From contig NC_053390.1 of NCBI RefSeq assembly GCF_905171765.1, forward strand, positions 306,656,984-306,720,983: 64,000 nucleotides of DNA, read 5' to 3'. Both the position numbers and the translations under genes were made by a program. The stretch's first letter is position 1. Each line of letters opens with the position of its first letter. Source of the DNA: Bufo bufo. Lineage: Eukaryota > Chordata > Amphibia > Anura > Bufonidae. Shown in pieces: positions 22,590-34,259 of this stretch. The notes under the pieces are model-generated. The model made no database searches and was not told the origin of the DNA. It saw only the letters and a program-made list of their open reading frames with translations.

Positions 22590-25250
22590 TTATTTTTTGT
22601 CACAAGTTAGCGGAAAATGATGATTTTTTTTTATTTTATTTTTTTTCCTACAAAGTCTCATATTCCACTAACTTGTGACAAAAAATAAAAACTTCCATGA
22701 ACTCATTATGCCCATCACGAAATACCTTGGGGTCTCTTCTTTCCAAAATGGGGTCACTTGTGGGGTAGTTATACTGCCCTGGCATTCTAGGGGCCCAAAT
22801 GTGTGGTAAGGAGTTTGAAATCAAATTCTGTAAAAAATGACCAGTGAAATCCGAAAGGTGCTCTTTGGAATATGGGCCCCTTTGCCCACCTAGGCTGCAA
22901 AAAAGTGTCACACATCTGGTATCTACGTACTCAGGAGAAGTTGAGGAATGTGTTTTGGGGTGTCATTTTACATATACCCATGCTGGGTGAGATAAATATC
23001 TTGGTCAAATGCCAACTTTGTATAAAAAAATGGGAAAAGTTGTCTTTTGCCAAGATATTTCTCTCACCCAGCATGGGTATATGTAAAATGACACCCCAAA
23101 ACACATTCCCCACCTTCTCCTGAGTACGGAGATACCAGATGTGTGACACTTTTTTGCAGCCTAGGTGGGCAAAGGGGCCCATATTCCAAAGAGCACCTTT
23201 CGGATTTCACTCGTCATTTTTTACAGAATTTGATTTCAAACTCCTTACCACACATTTGGGCCCCTAGAATGCCAGGGCAGTATAACTACCCCACAAGTGA
23301 CCCCATTTTGGAAAGAAGACACCCCAAGGTATTCCGTGAGGGGCATGGCAAGTTCCTAGAATTTTTTATTTTTTGTCACAAGTTAGTGGAAAATGATGAT
23401 TTTTTATTTTTTATTTTTTTTCATACAAAGTCTCATATTCCACTAACTTGTGACAAAAAATAAAAACTTCCATGAACTCACTATGCCCATCAGCGAATAC
23501 CTTGGGGTCTCTTCTTTCCAAAATGGGGTCACTTGTGGGGTAGTTATACTGCCCTGGCATTCTAGGGGCCCGAATGTGTGGTAAGGAGTTTGAAATCAAA
23601 TTCTGTAAAAAATGACCTGTGAAATCCGAAAGGTGCTCTTTGGAATATGGGCCCCTTTGCCCACCTAGGCTGCAAAAAAGTGTCACACATCTGGTATCTC
23701 TGTATTCAGGAGAAGTTGAGGAATGTGTTTTGGGGTGTCTTTTTACATATACCCATGCTGGGTGAGATAAATATCTTGGTCAAATGCCAACTTTGTATAA
23801 AAAAATGGGAAAAGTTGTCTTTTGCCAAGATATTTCTCTCACCCAGCAGGGGTATATGTAAAATGACACCCCAAAACACATTCCCCACCTTCTCCTGAGT
23901 ACGGGGATACCAGATGTGTGACACTTTTTTGCAGCCTAGGTGGGCAAAGGGGCCCATATTCCAAAGAGCACCTTTCGGATTTCACAGGTCATTTTTTACA
24001 GAATTTGATTTCAAACTCCTTACCACACATTTGGGCCCCTAGAATGCCAGGGCAGTATAACTACCCCACAAGTGACCCCATTTTGGAAAGAAGAGACCCC
24101 AAGGTATTCGCTGATGGGCATAGTGAGTTCATGGAAGTTTTTATTTTTTGTCACAAGTTAGTGGAATATGAGACTTTGTATGAAAAAAAAAAAAAAAAAA
24201 AAATCTGCATTTTCCACTAACTTGTGACAAAAAATAAAAAATTCTAGGAACTTGCCATGCCCCTCACGGAATACCTTGGGGTGTCTTCTTTCCAAAATGG
24301 GGTCACTTGTGGGGTAGTTATACTGCCCTGGCATTTTCCAGGGGCCCTAATGTGTGGTAAGTAGGTAAATGACCTGTGAAATCCTAAAGGTGCTCTTTGG
24401 AATATGGGCCCCTTTGCCCACCTAGGCTGCAAAAAAGTGTCACACATGTGGTATCGCCGTATTCAGGAGAAGTTGGGGAATGTGTTTTGGGGTGTCATTT
24501 TACATATACCCTTGCTGGGTGAGAGAAATATCTTGGCAAAAGACAACTTTTCCCATTTTTTTATACAAAGTTGGCATTTGACCAAGATATTTCTCTCACC
24601 CAGCATGGGTATATGTAAAATGACACCCCAAAACACATTCCCCAACTTCTCCTGAGTACGGCGATACCAGATGTGTGACACTTTATTGCAGCCTAGATGC
24701 GCAAAGGTGCCCAAATTCCTTTTAGGAGGGCATTTTTAGACATTTGGATACCAGACTTCTTCTCACGCTTTGGGGCCCCTAGAATGCCAGGGCAGTATAA
24801 ATACCCCACATGTGACCCCATTTTGGAAAGAAGACACCCCAAGGTATTCAATGAGGGGCATGGCGAGTTCATAGAAATTTTTTTTTTTTGGCACAAGTTA
24901 GCGGAAATTGATATTTTTAATTTTTTTCTCACAAAGTCTCCCTTTCCGCTAACTTGGGACAAAAATTTCAATCTTTCATGGACTCAATATGCCCCTCACG
25001 GAATACCTGGGGGTGTCTTCTTTCCGAAATGGGGTCACATGTGGGGTATTTATACTGCCCTGGCATTCTAGGGGCCCTAAAGCGTGAGAAGAAGTCTGGA
25101 ATATAAATGTCTAAAAAATTTTACGCATTTGGTTTCCGTGAGGGGTATGGTGAGTTCATGTGAGATTTCATTTTTTGACACAAGTTAGTGGAATATGAGA
25201 CTTTGTAAGAAAAAAAAAATAATAATTCCGCTAACTTGGGCCAAAAAAAT
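22590..25250. repeat. Alternating-orientation array of about 388-bp units
   Basis: Palindrome centres lie near 22638, 23027, 23415, 23802, 24191, 24560, 24925 and 25210. Two palindrome types alternate: one around GTCACAAGTTAGTGGAA and one around CACCCAGCATGGGTATATG. Each unit is therefore the reverse complement of its neighbours. Open frames of 83-106 codons appear on both strands only because of this symmetry. Confidence 0.88.
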
Positions 25251-25257
25251 GTCTGAA

Positions 25258-25615
25258 TGGAGCCTTACAGAGGGGTGATCAATGACAGGGGGGTGATCAA
25301 TGACAGGGGGGGTGATCAATGACAGGGGGGGTAATCAATGACAGGGGGGGTGATCAATGACAGGGGGGGTGATCAATGACAGGGGGGGTGATCAATGACA
25401 GGGGGGGTGATCAATGACAGGGGGGGTGATCAATGACAGGGGGGGTGATCAATGACAGGGGGGGTGATCAATGACAGGGGGGGTGATCAATGACAGGGGG
25501 GGTGATCAATGACAGGGGGGGTGATCAATGACAGGGGGGGTGATCAATGACAGGGGGGTGATCAATGACAGGGGGGTGATCAATGACAGGGGGGTGATCA
25601 ATGACAGGGGGGTGA
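25258..25615 (+). repeat. 18-19 bp array TGATCAATGACAGGGGGG
   Basis: About 20 tandem copies differing mainly in the G-run length (6 or 7). The family A copy at 290-355 has about four. Regular G-runs could support quadruplex formation; the 12-bp spacing makes this uncertain. Confidence 0.93.
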
Positions 25616-25619
25616 TCAG

Positions 25620-27640
25620 GGAGTCTATATGGGGTGATAACCACAGTCATTGATCACGCCCGTGTAAGGCTTCATTCAGACGTCCGTATGCGTTTTGCGG
25701 ATCCGATCCATCTATCAGTGCATCCGTAAAAATCATGCGGACATCTGAATGGAGCTTTACAGGGGGGTAATCAATGACAGGGGGGTGATCAGGGAGTCTA
25801 TATGGGGTGATCACCACAGTCATTGATCACGCCCCTGTAAGGCTTCATTCAGACGTCCGGATGCGTTTTGCGGATCCGATCCATCTATCAGTGGATCCGT
25901 AAAAATCATGCGGACATCTGAATGGAGCTTTACAGGGGGGTAATCAATGACAGGGGGGTAATCAATGACAGGGGGGTGATCAGGGAGTCTATATGGGGTG
26001 ATCACCACAGTCATTGATCACGCCCCTGTAAGGCTTCATTCAGACGTCCGGATGCGTTTTGCGGATCCGATCCATCTATCAGTGGATCCGTAAAAATCAT
26101 GCGGACATCTGAATGGAGCTTTACAGGGGGGTAATCAATGACAGGGGGGTAATCAATGACAGGGGGGTGATCAGGGAGTCTATATGGGGTGATCACCACA
26201 GTCATTGATCATGCCCCTGTAAGGCTTCATTCAGACGTCCGGATGCGTTTTGCGGATCCGATCCATCTATCAGTGGATCCGTAAAAATCATGCGGACATC
26301 TGAATGGAGCTTTACAGGGGGGTGATCAATGACAGGGGTGTAATCAATGACAGGGGGGTGATCAGGGAGTCTATATGGGGTGATAACCACAGTCATTGAT
26401 CACGCCCCTGTAAGGCTTCATTCAGACGTCCGGATGCGTTTTGCGGATCCGATCCATCTATCAGTGCATCCGTAAAAATCATGCGGACATCTGAATGGAG
26501 CTTTACAGGGGGGTAATCAATGACAGGGGGGTAATCAATGACAGGGGGGTGATCAGGGAGTCTATATGGGGTGATCACCACAGTCATTGATCATGCCCCT
26601 GTAAGGCTTCATTCAGACGTCCGGATGCGTTTTGCGGATCCGATCCATCTATCAGTGGATCCGTAAAAATCATGCGGACATCTGAATGGAGCTTTACAGG
26701 GGGGTGATCAATGACAGGGGTGTAATCAATGACAGGGGGGTGATCAGGGAGTCTATATGGGGTGATAACCACAGTCATTGATCACGCCCCTGTAAGGCTT
26801 CATTCAGACGTCCGGATGCGTTTTGCGGATCCGATCCATCTATCAGTGCATCCGTAAAAATCATGCGGACATCTGAATGGAGCTTTACAGGGGGGTAATC
26901 AATGACAGGGGGGTGATCACCACAGTCATTGATCATGCCCCTGTAAGGCTTCATTCAGACGTCTGTATGCGTTTTGCGGATCCGATCCATCTATCAGTGC
27001 ATCCGTAAAAATCATGCGGACATCTGAATGGAGCTTTACAGGGGGGTGATCAATGACAGGGGTGTAATCAATGACAGGGGGGTGATCAGGGAGTCTATAT
27101 GGGGTGATCACCACAATCATTGATCATGCCCCTGTAAGGCTTCATTCAGACGTCCGGATGCGTTTTGCGGATCCGATCCATCTATCAGTGCATCCGTAAA
27201 AATCATGCGGACATCTGAATGGAGCTTTACAGGGGGGTGATCAGGGAGTCTATATGGGGTGATAACCACAGTCATTGATCATGCCCCTGTAAGGCTTCAT
27301 TCAGACGTCCGGATGCGTTTTGCGGATCCGATCCATCTATCAGTGGATCCGTAAAAATCATGCGGACGTCTGAATGGAGCTTTACAGGGGGGTAATCAAT
27401 GACAGGGGGGTAATCAATGACAGGGGGGTGATCAGGGAGTCTATATGGGGTGATCACCACAGTCATTGATCACGCCCCTGTAAGGCTTCATTCAGACGTC
27501 CGGATGCGTTTTGCGGATCCGATCCATCTATCAGTGGATCCGTAAAAATCATGCGGACGTCTGAATGGAGCTTTACAGGGGGGTGATCAATGACAGGGGG
27601 GTAATCAATGACAGGGGGTGATCAGGGAGTCTATATGGGG
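25620..27640 (+). repeat. 191-bp satellite, about 10 units
   Basis: Units contain GTAAGGCTTCATTCAGACGT, GCGTTTTGCGGATCCGATCC and two or three TGATCAATGACAGGGG copies. Most are 191 bp; shorter ones at about 26775-26926 and 27117-27272 have lost short-array copies. Unit-to-unit identity is high. Confidence 0.92.
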
Positions 27641-27699
27641 TGATCAGGGGTGATCAGGGGCTAATAAGGGGTTAATAAGTGACGGGGGGGGGTGTAGTG

Positions 27700-28055
27700 T
27701 AGTGTAGTGGTGCTTGGTGCTACTTTACTGAGCTACCTGTGTCCTCTGGTGGTCGATCCAAACAAAGGGGACCACCAGAGGACCAGGTAGCAGGTATATT
27801 AGACGCTGTTATCAAAACAGCGTCTAATATACCTGTTAGGGGTTAAAAAAAACACATCTCCAGCCTGCCAGCGAACGATCGCCGCTGGCAGGCTGGAGAT
27901 CAACTCTCTTACCTTCCGTTCCTGTGAGCGCGCGCGCCTGTGTGCGCGCGTTCACAGGAAATCTCGGCTCACGCGAGATGACGCCTATTGGCGTTAGCGT
28001 AGCCTGGGGGAGCCGCCGCAATGACGCCTTTCGGCGTTACAGTTGCGGGAAGTGG
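27700..28055 (+). repeat. Hairpin cluster at family A end
   Basis: Successive hairpins: CCTCTGGTGGTC with its inverse (27738-27785), ATTAGACGCTGTT/AACAGCGTCTAAT (27799-27833), CTCCAGCCTGCCAGCG with inverse (27857-27898), CCTGTGAGCGCGCGCG with inverse (27920-27958), and ATGACGCC/GGCGTT pairs (27978-28040). Probable transposase-binding or replication-sensitive end structure. Confidence 0.8.
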
Positions 28056-28083
28056 TTAAGTACATTATAAACAACACATTTAA

Positions 28084-28414
28084 AGGGAACCTGTCACTGG
28101 GATTTTGTGTATAGAGCTGAGGACATGGATTGCTAGATGGCCGCTAGCACATCTGCAATATCCAGTCCCCATAGCTCTGTGTGCTTTTATTGTGGAGAAA
28201 AAAAAACGATTTGATACATATGCAAATTAACCTCAGATGAGTCCTGTATGCGAGATGAGTCAGGGACAGGACTCATCTCAGGTTAATTTGCATATGTATC
28301 AAACTGTTTTTTCCCCACAATAAAAGCACACAGAGCTATGGGGACTGAATATTGCAGATGTGCTAGCGGCTATGTCCTCAGCTCTATACACAAAATCCAG
28401 GTGACAGGTTCCAT
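28084..28414. mobile_element. Palindromic TTAA MITE
   Basis: 331 bp, ends AGGGAACCTGTCAC and inverse of ATGGAACCTGTCAC, TTAA at 28080-28083 and 28415-28418. Arms of about 150 bp are nearly perfect inverse copies, meeting near 28256. It sits in the 3' untranslated part of the large hAT gene. Confidence 0.85.
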
Positions 28415-28434
28415 TTAAAGTGCCTTTATGTTCA

Positions 28435-28544
28435 TCAGCTTTCCTCTGGTGGAGTCGAGAAGTCATGATCAATCCAGGTCTTGTTCATTTTTATAAGAGT
28501 CAACCTGTCAGCATTTTCAGTTGACAGGCGCATACGCTTATCTG
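28435..28544 (-). pseudogene. hAT transposase, C-terminal end
   Basis: Minus strand reads LTDKRMRLSTENADRLTLIK then MNKTWIDHDFSTPPEES and stop. The KRxRLS...NADRL stretch is the end of the hAT dimerisation domain. It is separated from the rest of the gene (32970-38396) by the insertions at 28548-31174 and 31210-32960. Between LEVLG (near 32975) and this piece a part of the domain is missing or frameshifted. Confidence 0.8.
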
Positions 28545-28849
28545 TTAGGCCCCTTTCACACGGGCGAGTATTCCGCGCGGATGCGATGCGTGAGTTGAAT
28601 GCATTGCACCCGCACTGAATACCGACCCATTCATTTCTATGGGGCTGTTCACATGAGCGGTGATTTTCACGCATCACTTGTGCGTTGCGTGAAAATCGCA
28701 GCATGCTCTATATTCTGCGTTTTTCACGCAACGCAGGCCCCATAGAAGTGAATGGGGTTGCGTGAAAATCGCAAAGCATCAGCAAGCAAGTGCAGATGTG
28801 GTGCGATTTTCACGCATGGTTGCTAGGTGACAGTCTATTCACTGTATTA

Positions 28850-29305
28850 TTTTCCCTTATAACATGGTTATAAGGGAAAATAATAGCATTCTGAATACAG
28901 AATGCTTAGTAGGTGATCAATTGAGGGTTAAAAAAATAAATAAAATTAACTCACCTTCTCCTCTTGTTCACGTAGTTCCCGGTCTCTTCTTTACTTCTTA
29001 AAAGATGAACTACCGGCTAGGACCTGTGGTGACGTCAGATCACATGCTCCAATCACATGGTCCATCACCTCGGTGATGGACCATGTGATTGGAGCATGTG
29101 ATCTGACGTCACCAAAGGTCCTTTAGCCGACAGCTCATCATTAAAGAAGTAAAGAAGAGACCGGGAACTACGTGAACAAGAGGAGAAGGTGAGTTAATTT
29201 TTTTATTTTTTTTTAACCCTCAATTGATCACCTACTATGCATTCTGTATTCAGAATGCTATTATTTTCCCTTATAACCATGTTATAAGGGAAAATAATAC
29301 AATCT
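28850..29305. repeat. Long palindrome
   Basis: Arms of about 220 bp fold around CATCACCTCGGTGATG (centre near 29073). The arms include ACTCACCTTCTCCTC / GAGGAGAAGGTGAGT and TTTTCCCTTATAAC / GTTATAAGGGAAAA. It is the core of the TTA-flanked foldback element. Confidence 0.85.
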
Positions 29306-29330
29306 ACAGAACACCGATCCAGGGATCTCA

Positions 29331-31002
29331 AGTCTCCCGGAGGTTCAGGGAGTCTCCCGCTATTAGATAGCGGCTCCCTGACACCCACATGTGAAACAAT
29401 ATATCCCGGAAAGGTTTACTGATAGCAGAGCAGAGAAATAAGAGAAGTGACAGGACAGAGTTTAGATTACAGGTTGAATTAACCCTTTAGGGTCAAATTG
29501 GCTTCTCAAGGAGATATATATATGTTAAAGGAATCCCTTCTTCTGTCTCATTCAGTAGCTATATAACTATTGAGAGAGATGTATTTTTTTAAATACATTT
29601 ACACATTTAACCCTCCATTTTAATTATATTATTTACCCCAGTGTTAAATTCACACCCCCTGGATGCTTGTTTTTTTCCTACAGTGGGGTAGATAATTACA
29701 CACAGGGTTTTAAAGAATAAACTTCCTGACTCAGACCAAGAGCCGACTCAGCGAGTCAGCAAGTGAATCGAAGCATCCGCGTATGCGCATTGCGCAACCT
29801 AAGCTTCGGTTCACTTGCCTCTTGTCAGCTCAGCGAATGAACCGATTCATGTGAAAGATCCGAACTTCCCATCTCTAGTTTACTCGCAGTAAACCTTTCC
29901 GACAACCTGTAGCAGTGTCCCCTTCTCGGCGCGTGCGCACAGTGCAAGAAGAAGCCGATGCCAGCAGTCCGCAACGGCGCATCAGGCTGAGCCTGTGTGC
30001 ACGCGCGGGATCTCAAAGCGGGAGGAGGGGGAGGGAGAGGCGGCACTGAGGAGTGGAAGGCGGCGCTGGGCACGAACGGCGATGCGTGCGGCCGGGCACC
30101 ATGCATCCACAGACCTCCCCTGCTTGGGCACCTTAATTCAGTGATTGACAGGTTAGTAAAACCTGATTTTCCACAGAATAAACCCACAAATAGCTTTTAT
30201 AAGGCCACCTTAGGGTACTTTCACACTAGCGTTTTTATTTTCCGGCGCTGAGTTCCGTCCTAGGGGCTCAAATCCGGAAAAGAACTGATCAGTTTTATCC
30301 CCATGCATTCTGAATGGAGAGTCCGTCCTTCAGGATGCATCAGGATGTCTTCAGTTCAGTCTTTTTGACTGATCAGGCTTCCAGAAAAACGTAGCATGCT
30401 GTATTTTTACCTCCGGCCAAAAATCCTGAACACTTTGACTGAACGCCGGATCCGGTCTTTTTCCCATTGACTTGCATTAACGCCGGATCTGGCGCTGTGT
30501 GTTCAGTCAAACCAGATCCGGCTTTTGCATGTTAAACCCGAAAAATTTGAAAAAAAAGTTAAAGTCCATAAATGGCGGATCCGTTTTTTCCAATGCATTT
30601 TTTTATTGTGATCAAAATCCTGATCAGGATTCAAATGTAATCCGTTTTCACACGTTTTTCCGGATCCGGCGGGCAGTTCCGGTGTCGGAATTGAACGCCG
30701 GATTAAAACAACGCTAGTGTGAAAGTAGCCTTAGAAATCAGAATGCGACCCTGGACATGAGCATATGTTTAGCTCACAGGGCTTATAGATGGTGACAGAA
30801 TCCCTTTAAATCATATACATAAATATGATAATTTGGGGCAGGGTAATGAGCTCAGTCCTCCACACCATAGAGCACAGTGTGCAGATACTGCATATGTTTG
30901 GAAAATGTAATAAAAAGTTTGTGAAAGAAAAAAAAAGAAAACCCCCCTAAAATGAGAAGTGCACCTCCCTGAAATGAGTTTTTGCAGGTTGGGATGTCTG
31001 CC
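29331..31002. mobile_element. Nested hAT-like insertion, probable
   Basis: CCGATCC flanks both sides (29324-29330 and about 30993-31006 region). Ends read CAGGGATCTCAAGTC and inverse CAGACATCCCAACC, which start with CAG as in hAT. Removing it rejoins CACCGATCC to CAAGCCCGAACTTC of the foldback element. It contains a MITE (30213-30730) and otherwise non-coding sequence. The exact duplication length is uncertain. Confidence 0.55.
30213..30730. mobile_element. MITE with TTA target duplication
   Basis: 518 bp, ends GGGTACTTTCACACTAGCG and inverse of GGCTACTTTCACACTAGCG, flanked by TTA at 30210-30212 and 30731-30733. The interior has many CCGGATCCGG-type motifs. No coding. Confidence 0.87.
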
Positions 31003-31209
31003 GATCCCAAGCCCGAACTTCTGTGAAGAAGTTCGCGTTTGGGTACCAAACATGCGTGATTTTTCTCACGCGAGTGCAAAACGCATTACAATGTTTTGCA
31101 CTCGCGCGGAAAAATCGCGGGTGTTCCCACAACGCACCCGCACATTTTCCCGCAACGCCCGTGTGAAAGAGGCCTTATAATGCCACCAGCAGCACTAAAC
31201 ACCCAGCAC

Positions 31210-32960
31210 CAGTGGCGTAGGGATCGCCATAGCAACCATAGCAGTGGCTATGGGGCCCTACGCCACTGGGGGCCCGTCCGGACCGCATTAATTTTTATTT
31301 GATTTTTTATTAACACACACAGGCAGCCAGGCCCGACCGCCCGCCCAGTGTAGTGGGCGGGGCGCGGGCGGTCCGCGGCTTGGGCCTGGCTGGGGGGAAG
31401 CCAAGGAGTAGTCAGGTCAGGACAGGAGCAGGCGGGCCCGGGGCGCACTGCCGCACGAGCAGAAGATGAGGTAGGCGGTGGAGGGGGCCGGAACGGGGGC
31501 GTACCTGTGGGTTGGCCACTCTGTGAGGTCTGCAGTAGTGTAAAGGACCTGCGAGGATGTCACAGTCATGTGATCAATTACAATAGGGGCGGAGTTTAGT
31601 GTGGAGGGGATACTAAAGAGTGAGTGGAGGACCTGTGGTGATGTCACCCAGAGGCGGAGCCAGGCACCAGCGCAGGAAGGAAAGATTTCCTCCTAGTAAC
31701 TAGAGGGAGGAGGCAGACTCAGGCGGTGGAGGGGGCCGGGCCGGGCCGGGGGTGTACCTGTTGTGGAGCCGGAGGCCTGGAGGGACTAGGGAGGGAGTGG
31801 TCCCGCCGGCCGCGCACTGGCGCCAGTCACAGTCAGATTTGCGCTCTCTGACTGAGATTGAGTGAGAGAGAGGAACCTCAGTCTCGCACTGCTACTGCTG
31901 CCAGCCTGTGCCTGCCTGCCTGCCCTGTACTGGACTGGTCCTCTGCTCGGTGCTCCTGCCTCCTCCTCAACTGGTCTCCAGTCCTGCCACTCCAGTCTGT
32001 GCCTGCTGTGACTCTAAATAAAAGTAAGAAGTCAAAGTGAATTTAAGAAAGTGAGAAAGTGAGAACTTATGATTTCTGAGATACTTAATCTAAATTCTGA
32101 AGTTAAAAAGAGCTGCCTGCAGAGTGGGGCCCCCAAGAGAAGCAAGGGGCGCCCTTCTTATCATTGCAGGTCTGCAGGCAGCTCTTTTTAACTTCAGAAT
32201 TCAGATTATCAGACTCTCACTAATTACAAATTTACAGCACACACCCCTGTAGTGTCCACCATCAGACAGGGGAGGGAAGAAACCCCAGAACTAGAGTGTG
32301 CCCCCCAACTTGGGGGGCACACTGACACTCTAGTTCTGTGGTTTCTTTTCTTCCCTCCCCTGTCTGATGGTGGACACTACAGGGGTGTGTGCTGTAATTA
32401 GTGAGAGTCTGATGATCTGAAGTTAAAAAGAGATGCCAGCAGTAATAAGGAGGGCGCCCCTTCCTTCTTTTGGGGGGCACACTCTAGTTCTGGGGTTTCT
32501 TCCACCCCCCCCTTCCCCCTTATATGACAGACTAAGGGTACTTTTACACTTGCGGCAGGATAGATCCGGCAGGCTGTTCAGCCTGTCGGATCCGTCCTGC
32601 CGCTATTTTGCTGGACCGCTGCTCTGTCCTCATTGACTATAATGGGGATGGGGCCGGAGCTCCGGCGCAGCACGGCACTGCGCGGTGAGAGGCCACCGGA
32701 CGAAAAAGTCGGACTTGCAGTACTTTTCGGCCGCCAGCCTTTCACCGCACACTGCCGCGCTGTCGGATCCGTCCTGCCGCAAGTGTGAAACTACTTGCAA
32801 GTGTGAAACTGCTCATGGCGGTGGGAGATCTAGGATGAGTGTTTGGATGGGAGCTCTGGAAGGGGTGGTGGGAGGCCCGATAGATATGTAGGGGCTGGGG
32901 GGGGGGGGGGCCCATAATTTTTTTTGCTATGGGGCCCATGCATTTCTACCTACGCCCCTG
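31210..32960. mobile_element. Non-autonomous hAT in the hAT transposase gene
   Basis: 1751 bp, starts CAGTGGCGTAGG and ends with the inverse of CAGGGGCGTAGG. Exact 8-bp duplication CCCAGCAC at 31202-31209 and 32961-32968. The interior has GC-rich sequence, two long hairpins (about 32085-32215 and 32205-32410) and a further MITE. Reading through the empty site restores the transposase LEVLG region. Confidence 0.9.
32534..32793. mobile_element. MITE nested in non-autonomous hAT
   Basis: Ends AAGGGTACTTTTACACTTGC and the inverse of GTAGTTTCACACTTGCGGC. GGCAGGA and CGGATCCGTCCTGCCG recur. I could not define a clear target duplication. Confidence 0.6.
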
Positions 32961-32969
32961 CCCAGCACC

Positions 32970-34258
32970 TCCAGGGCATAGAGCGCCGGTTCGTGCCACG
33001 TGTCCAGCTTGGACACCCAGTAGTTGTAAGGCACAGAGGGATCATTGAGGACGCTGACACGGTCTGCTATGTACTCCTTCACAATCTTCAAAAAATTTTG
33101 TGACACTAGGCTGCGCATCAGGGTGAGGGTGCTGGCGGGGTGTCATGAAACTGTCCCAGGCTTTGGAGAGTTTTGCCCTGCCTCTGTTGGAACTGCTGTG
33201 TGTTCCCCTTGTCTCCCCTCCTCGGCTGGCCAAGGAACTACGGACTCTGCCGCCAGCGTTGTCAGATGGAAATGTTTGGAGCAATTTTTTAACAAGAATC
33301 TTCTGGTATTGCACCATTTGCTCATCCTCTCCACCAGAGGAATGAGAGATGAGAAGTTCTCTTTGTAGCAGGGGTCGAGACGGGTGAACAACCAGTAATC
33401 CGTGTTGTCTAAAATGCGTATAACGCGCGGGTCGCGGGAAAGGCAGCCTAACATGAAGTCAGCCATGTGTGCCAGAGTACCAACAGGCAAGACTTCGCTG
33501 TCGTCATCAGAAGGATCACTCTCAATCTCCTCATCCTCTTCCTCCTCTTCTGCCCACCCACGCTGAGCAGATGGAATTAAACTTCCATGGGTACTACCCT
33601 CTGTAGCGGACGCAACCGTCTCCTGCTCCTCCTACTCTTCATCGTCCAATTCGCGCTGAGCAGACGAACTGAGGGTGGTCTCGCTATCACCCTGTGTAAT
33701 CTCTTCCCCCATTTCCACCTCTTCCACATGCAAAGCATCGTCCTTAATTGTGAGCAGCGTGCGTTTGAGTAGACACAGAAGTGGGATGGTTACGCTGATA
33801 ATAGCGTTATCGCCACTCACCATCTGTGTTGATTCCTCAAAGTTTCTTAAAACCTCACAGAGGTCAGACATCCATGCCCACTCCTCGCTTGTGAATAGCG
33901 GAATCTGACTGGAAAGGCGAAGACCATGTTGCAGCTGGTATTCCGCTACTGCCCTCTGCTGCTCACAAAGCCTGGCCAACATGTGGAACGTGGAGTTCCA
34001 GCGCGTGCTCACGTCGCACAACAGCCGGTGAGCTGTCAATTTCAAGCACTGCTGCAGCATTGACAGACCGGCTGAAGCTGTCGATGACTTGCAGAAATGT
34101 GCACACACGCGGCGCACCTTCACCAGTAGCTCAGTCAAATAGAGGTAGGTTTTGAGATACCGCTGAACCACTAAGTTTAAGAAGTAGGCTAGGCATGAGA
34201 TGTGCGTGATGTTGCCGAGCTCCAAAGCCGCCTCCAAGTTATGGCCATTATCAGACAC
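32970..34258 (-). pseudogene. hAT transposase, central and C-terminal part
   Basis: One frame runs from 34258 to about 32970 with two nonsense codons (TAG at 33632-33634, TGA at 33143-33145). It starts SDNGHNLEAAL, holding the second catalytic Asp, then ISCLAYFLNLVV and LLCDVSTRWNSTFHMLARL, which is the conserved hAT insertion-domain region. An acidic stretch (WAEEEEEDEE) precedes LDPCYKENFSSLI. The last Glu of the catalytic set is not seen. It joins in frame to 36485-37004 when the insertion 34260-36484 is removed. Confidence 0.85.
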
Positions 34259-34259
34259 A

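Larger units (their letters stand above)
22027..28055 (+). mobile_element. Family A non-autonomous TTAA element, complete
   Basis: 6029 bp between TTAA at 22023-22026 and 28056-28059; ends CCACTTAAGGACC and inverse CCACTTCCCGCAAC. The host hAT sequence reads through when it is removed. Order: unique 450 bp, alternating palindromes (22600-25250), TGATCA-type array (25258-25615), 191-bp satellite (25620-27640), hairpin cluster (27700-28055). No transposase or other gene. Possible superfamilies with TTAA targets are piggyBac and Kolobok; the sequence alone does not decide. Confidence 0.88.
28548..31174. mobile_element. TTA-flanked foldback element with nested insertion
   Basis: Ends GGCCCCTTTCACACGGGCG and inverse of GGCCTCTTTCACACGGGCG, TTA at 28545-28547 and 31175-31177. 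Repeated TTTTCACGC motifs near the ends. A long palindrome lies at 28850-29305 and an insertion at about 29331-31002 splits it. Non-coding; PIF/Harbinger-type by target duplication. Confidence 0.8.

Noticed and set aside
22872..24714. 83- to 106-codon frames on both strands with similar proteins
   Set aside because: The region is an array of palindromes, so the same sequence reads on both strands; none resembles a known protein.
25258..25615. CRISPR-like array
   Set aside because: The repeats are contiguous with no unique spacers, and the context is eukaryotic transposon DNA.
25820..27466. Repeated 64-codon frames, each overlapping the next by ATGA, as if translationally coupled
   Set aside because: They follow from the 191-bp repeat; the unit length gives the overlap by chance, and the frame has no coding features.
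31858..32040. Possible host exon with Ser/Cys-rich frame and CpG-rich surroundings
   Set aside because: It is inside the non-autonomous hAT element 31210-32960, with no splice or family evidence.
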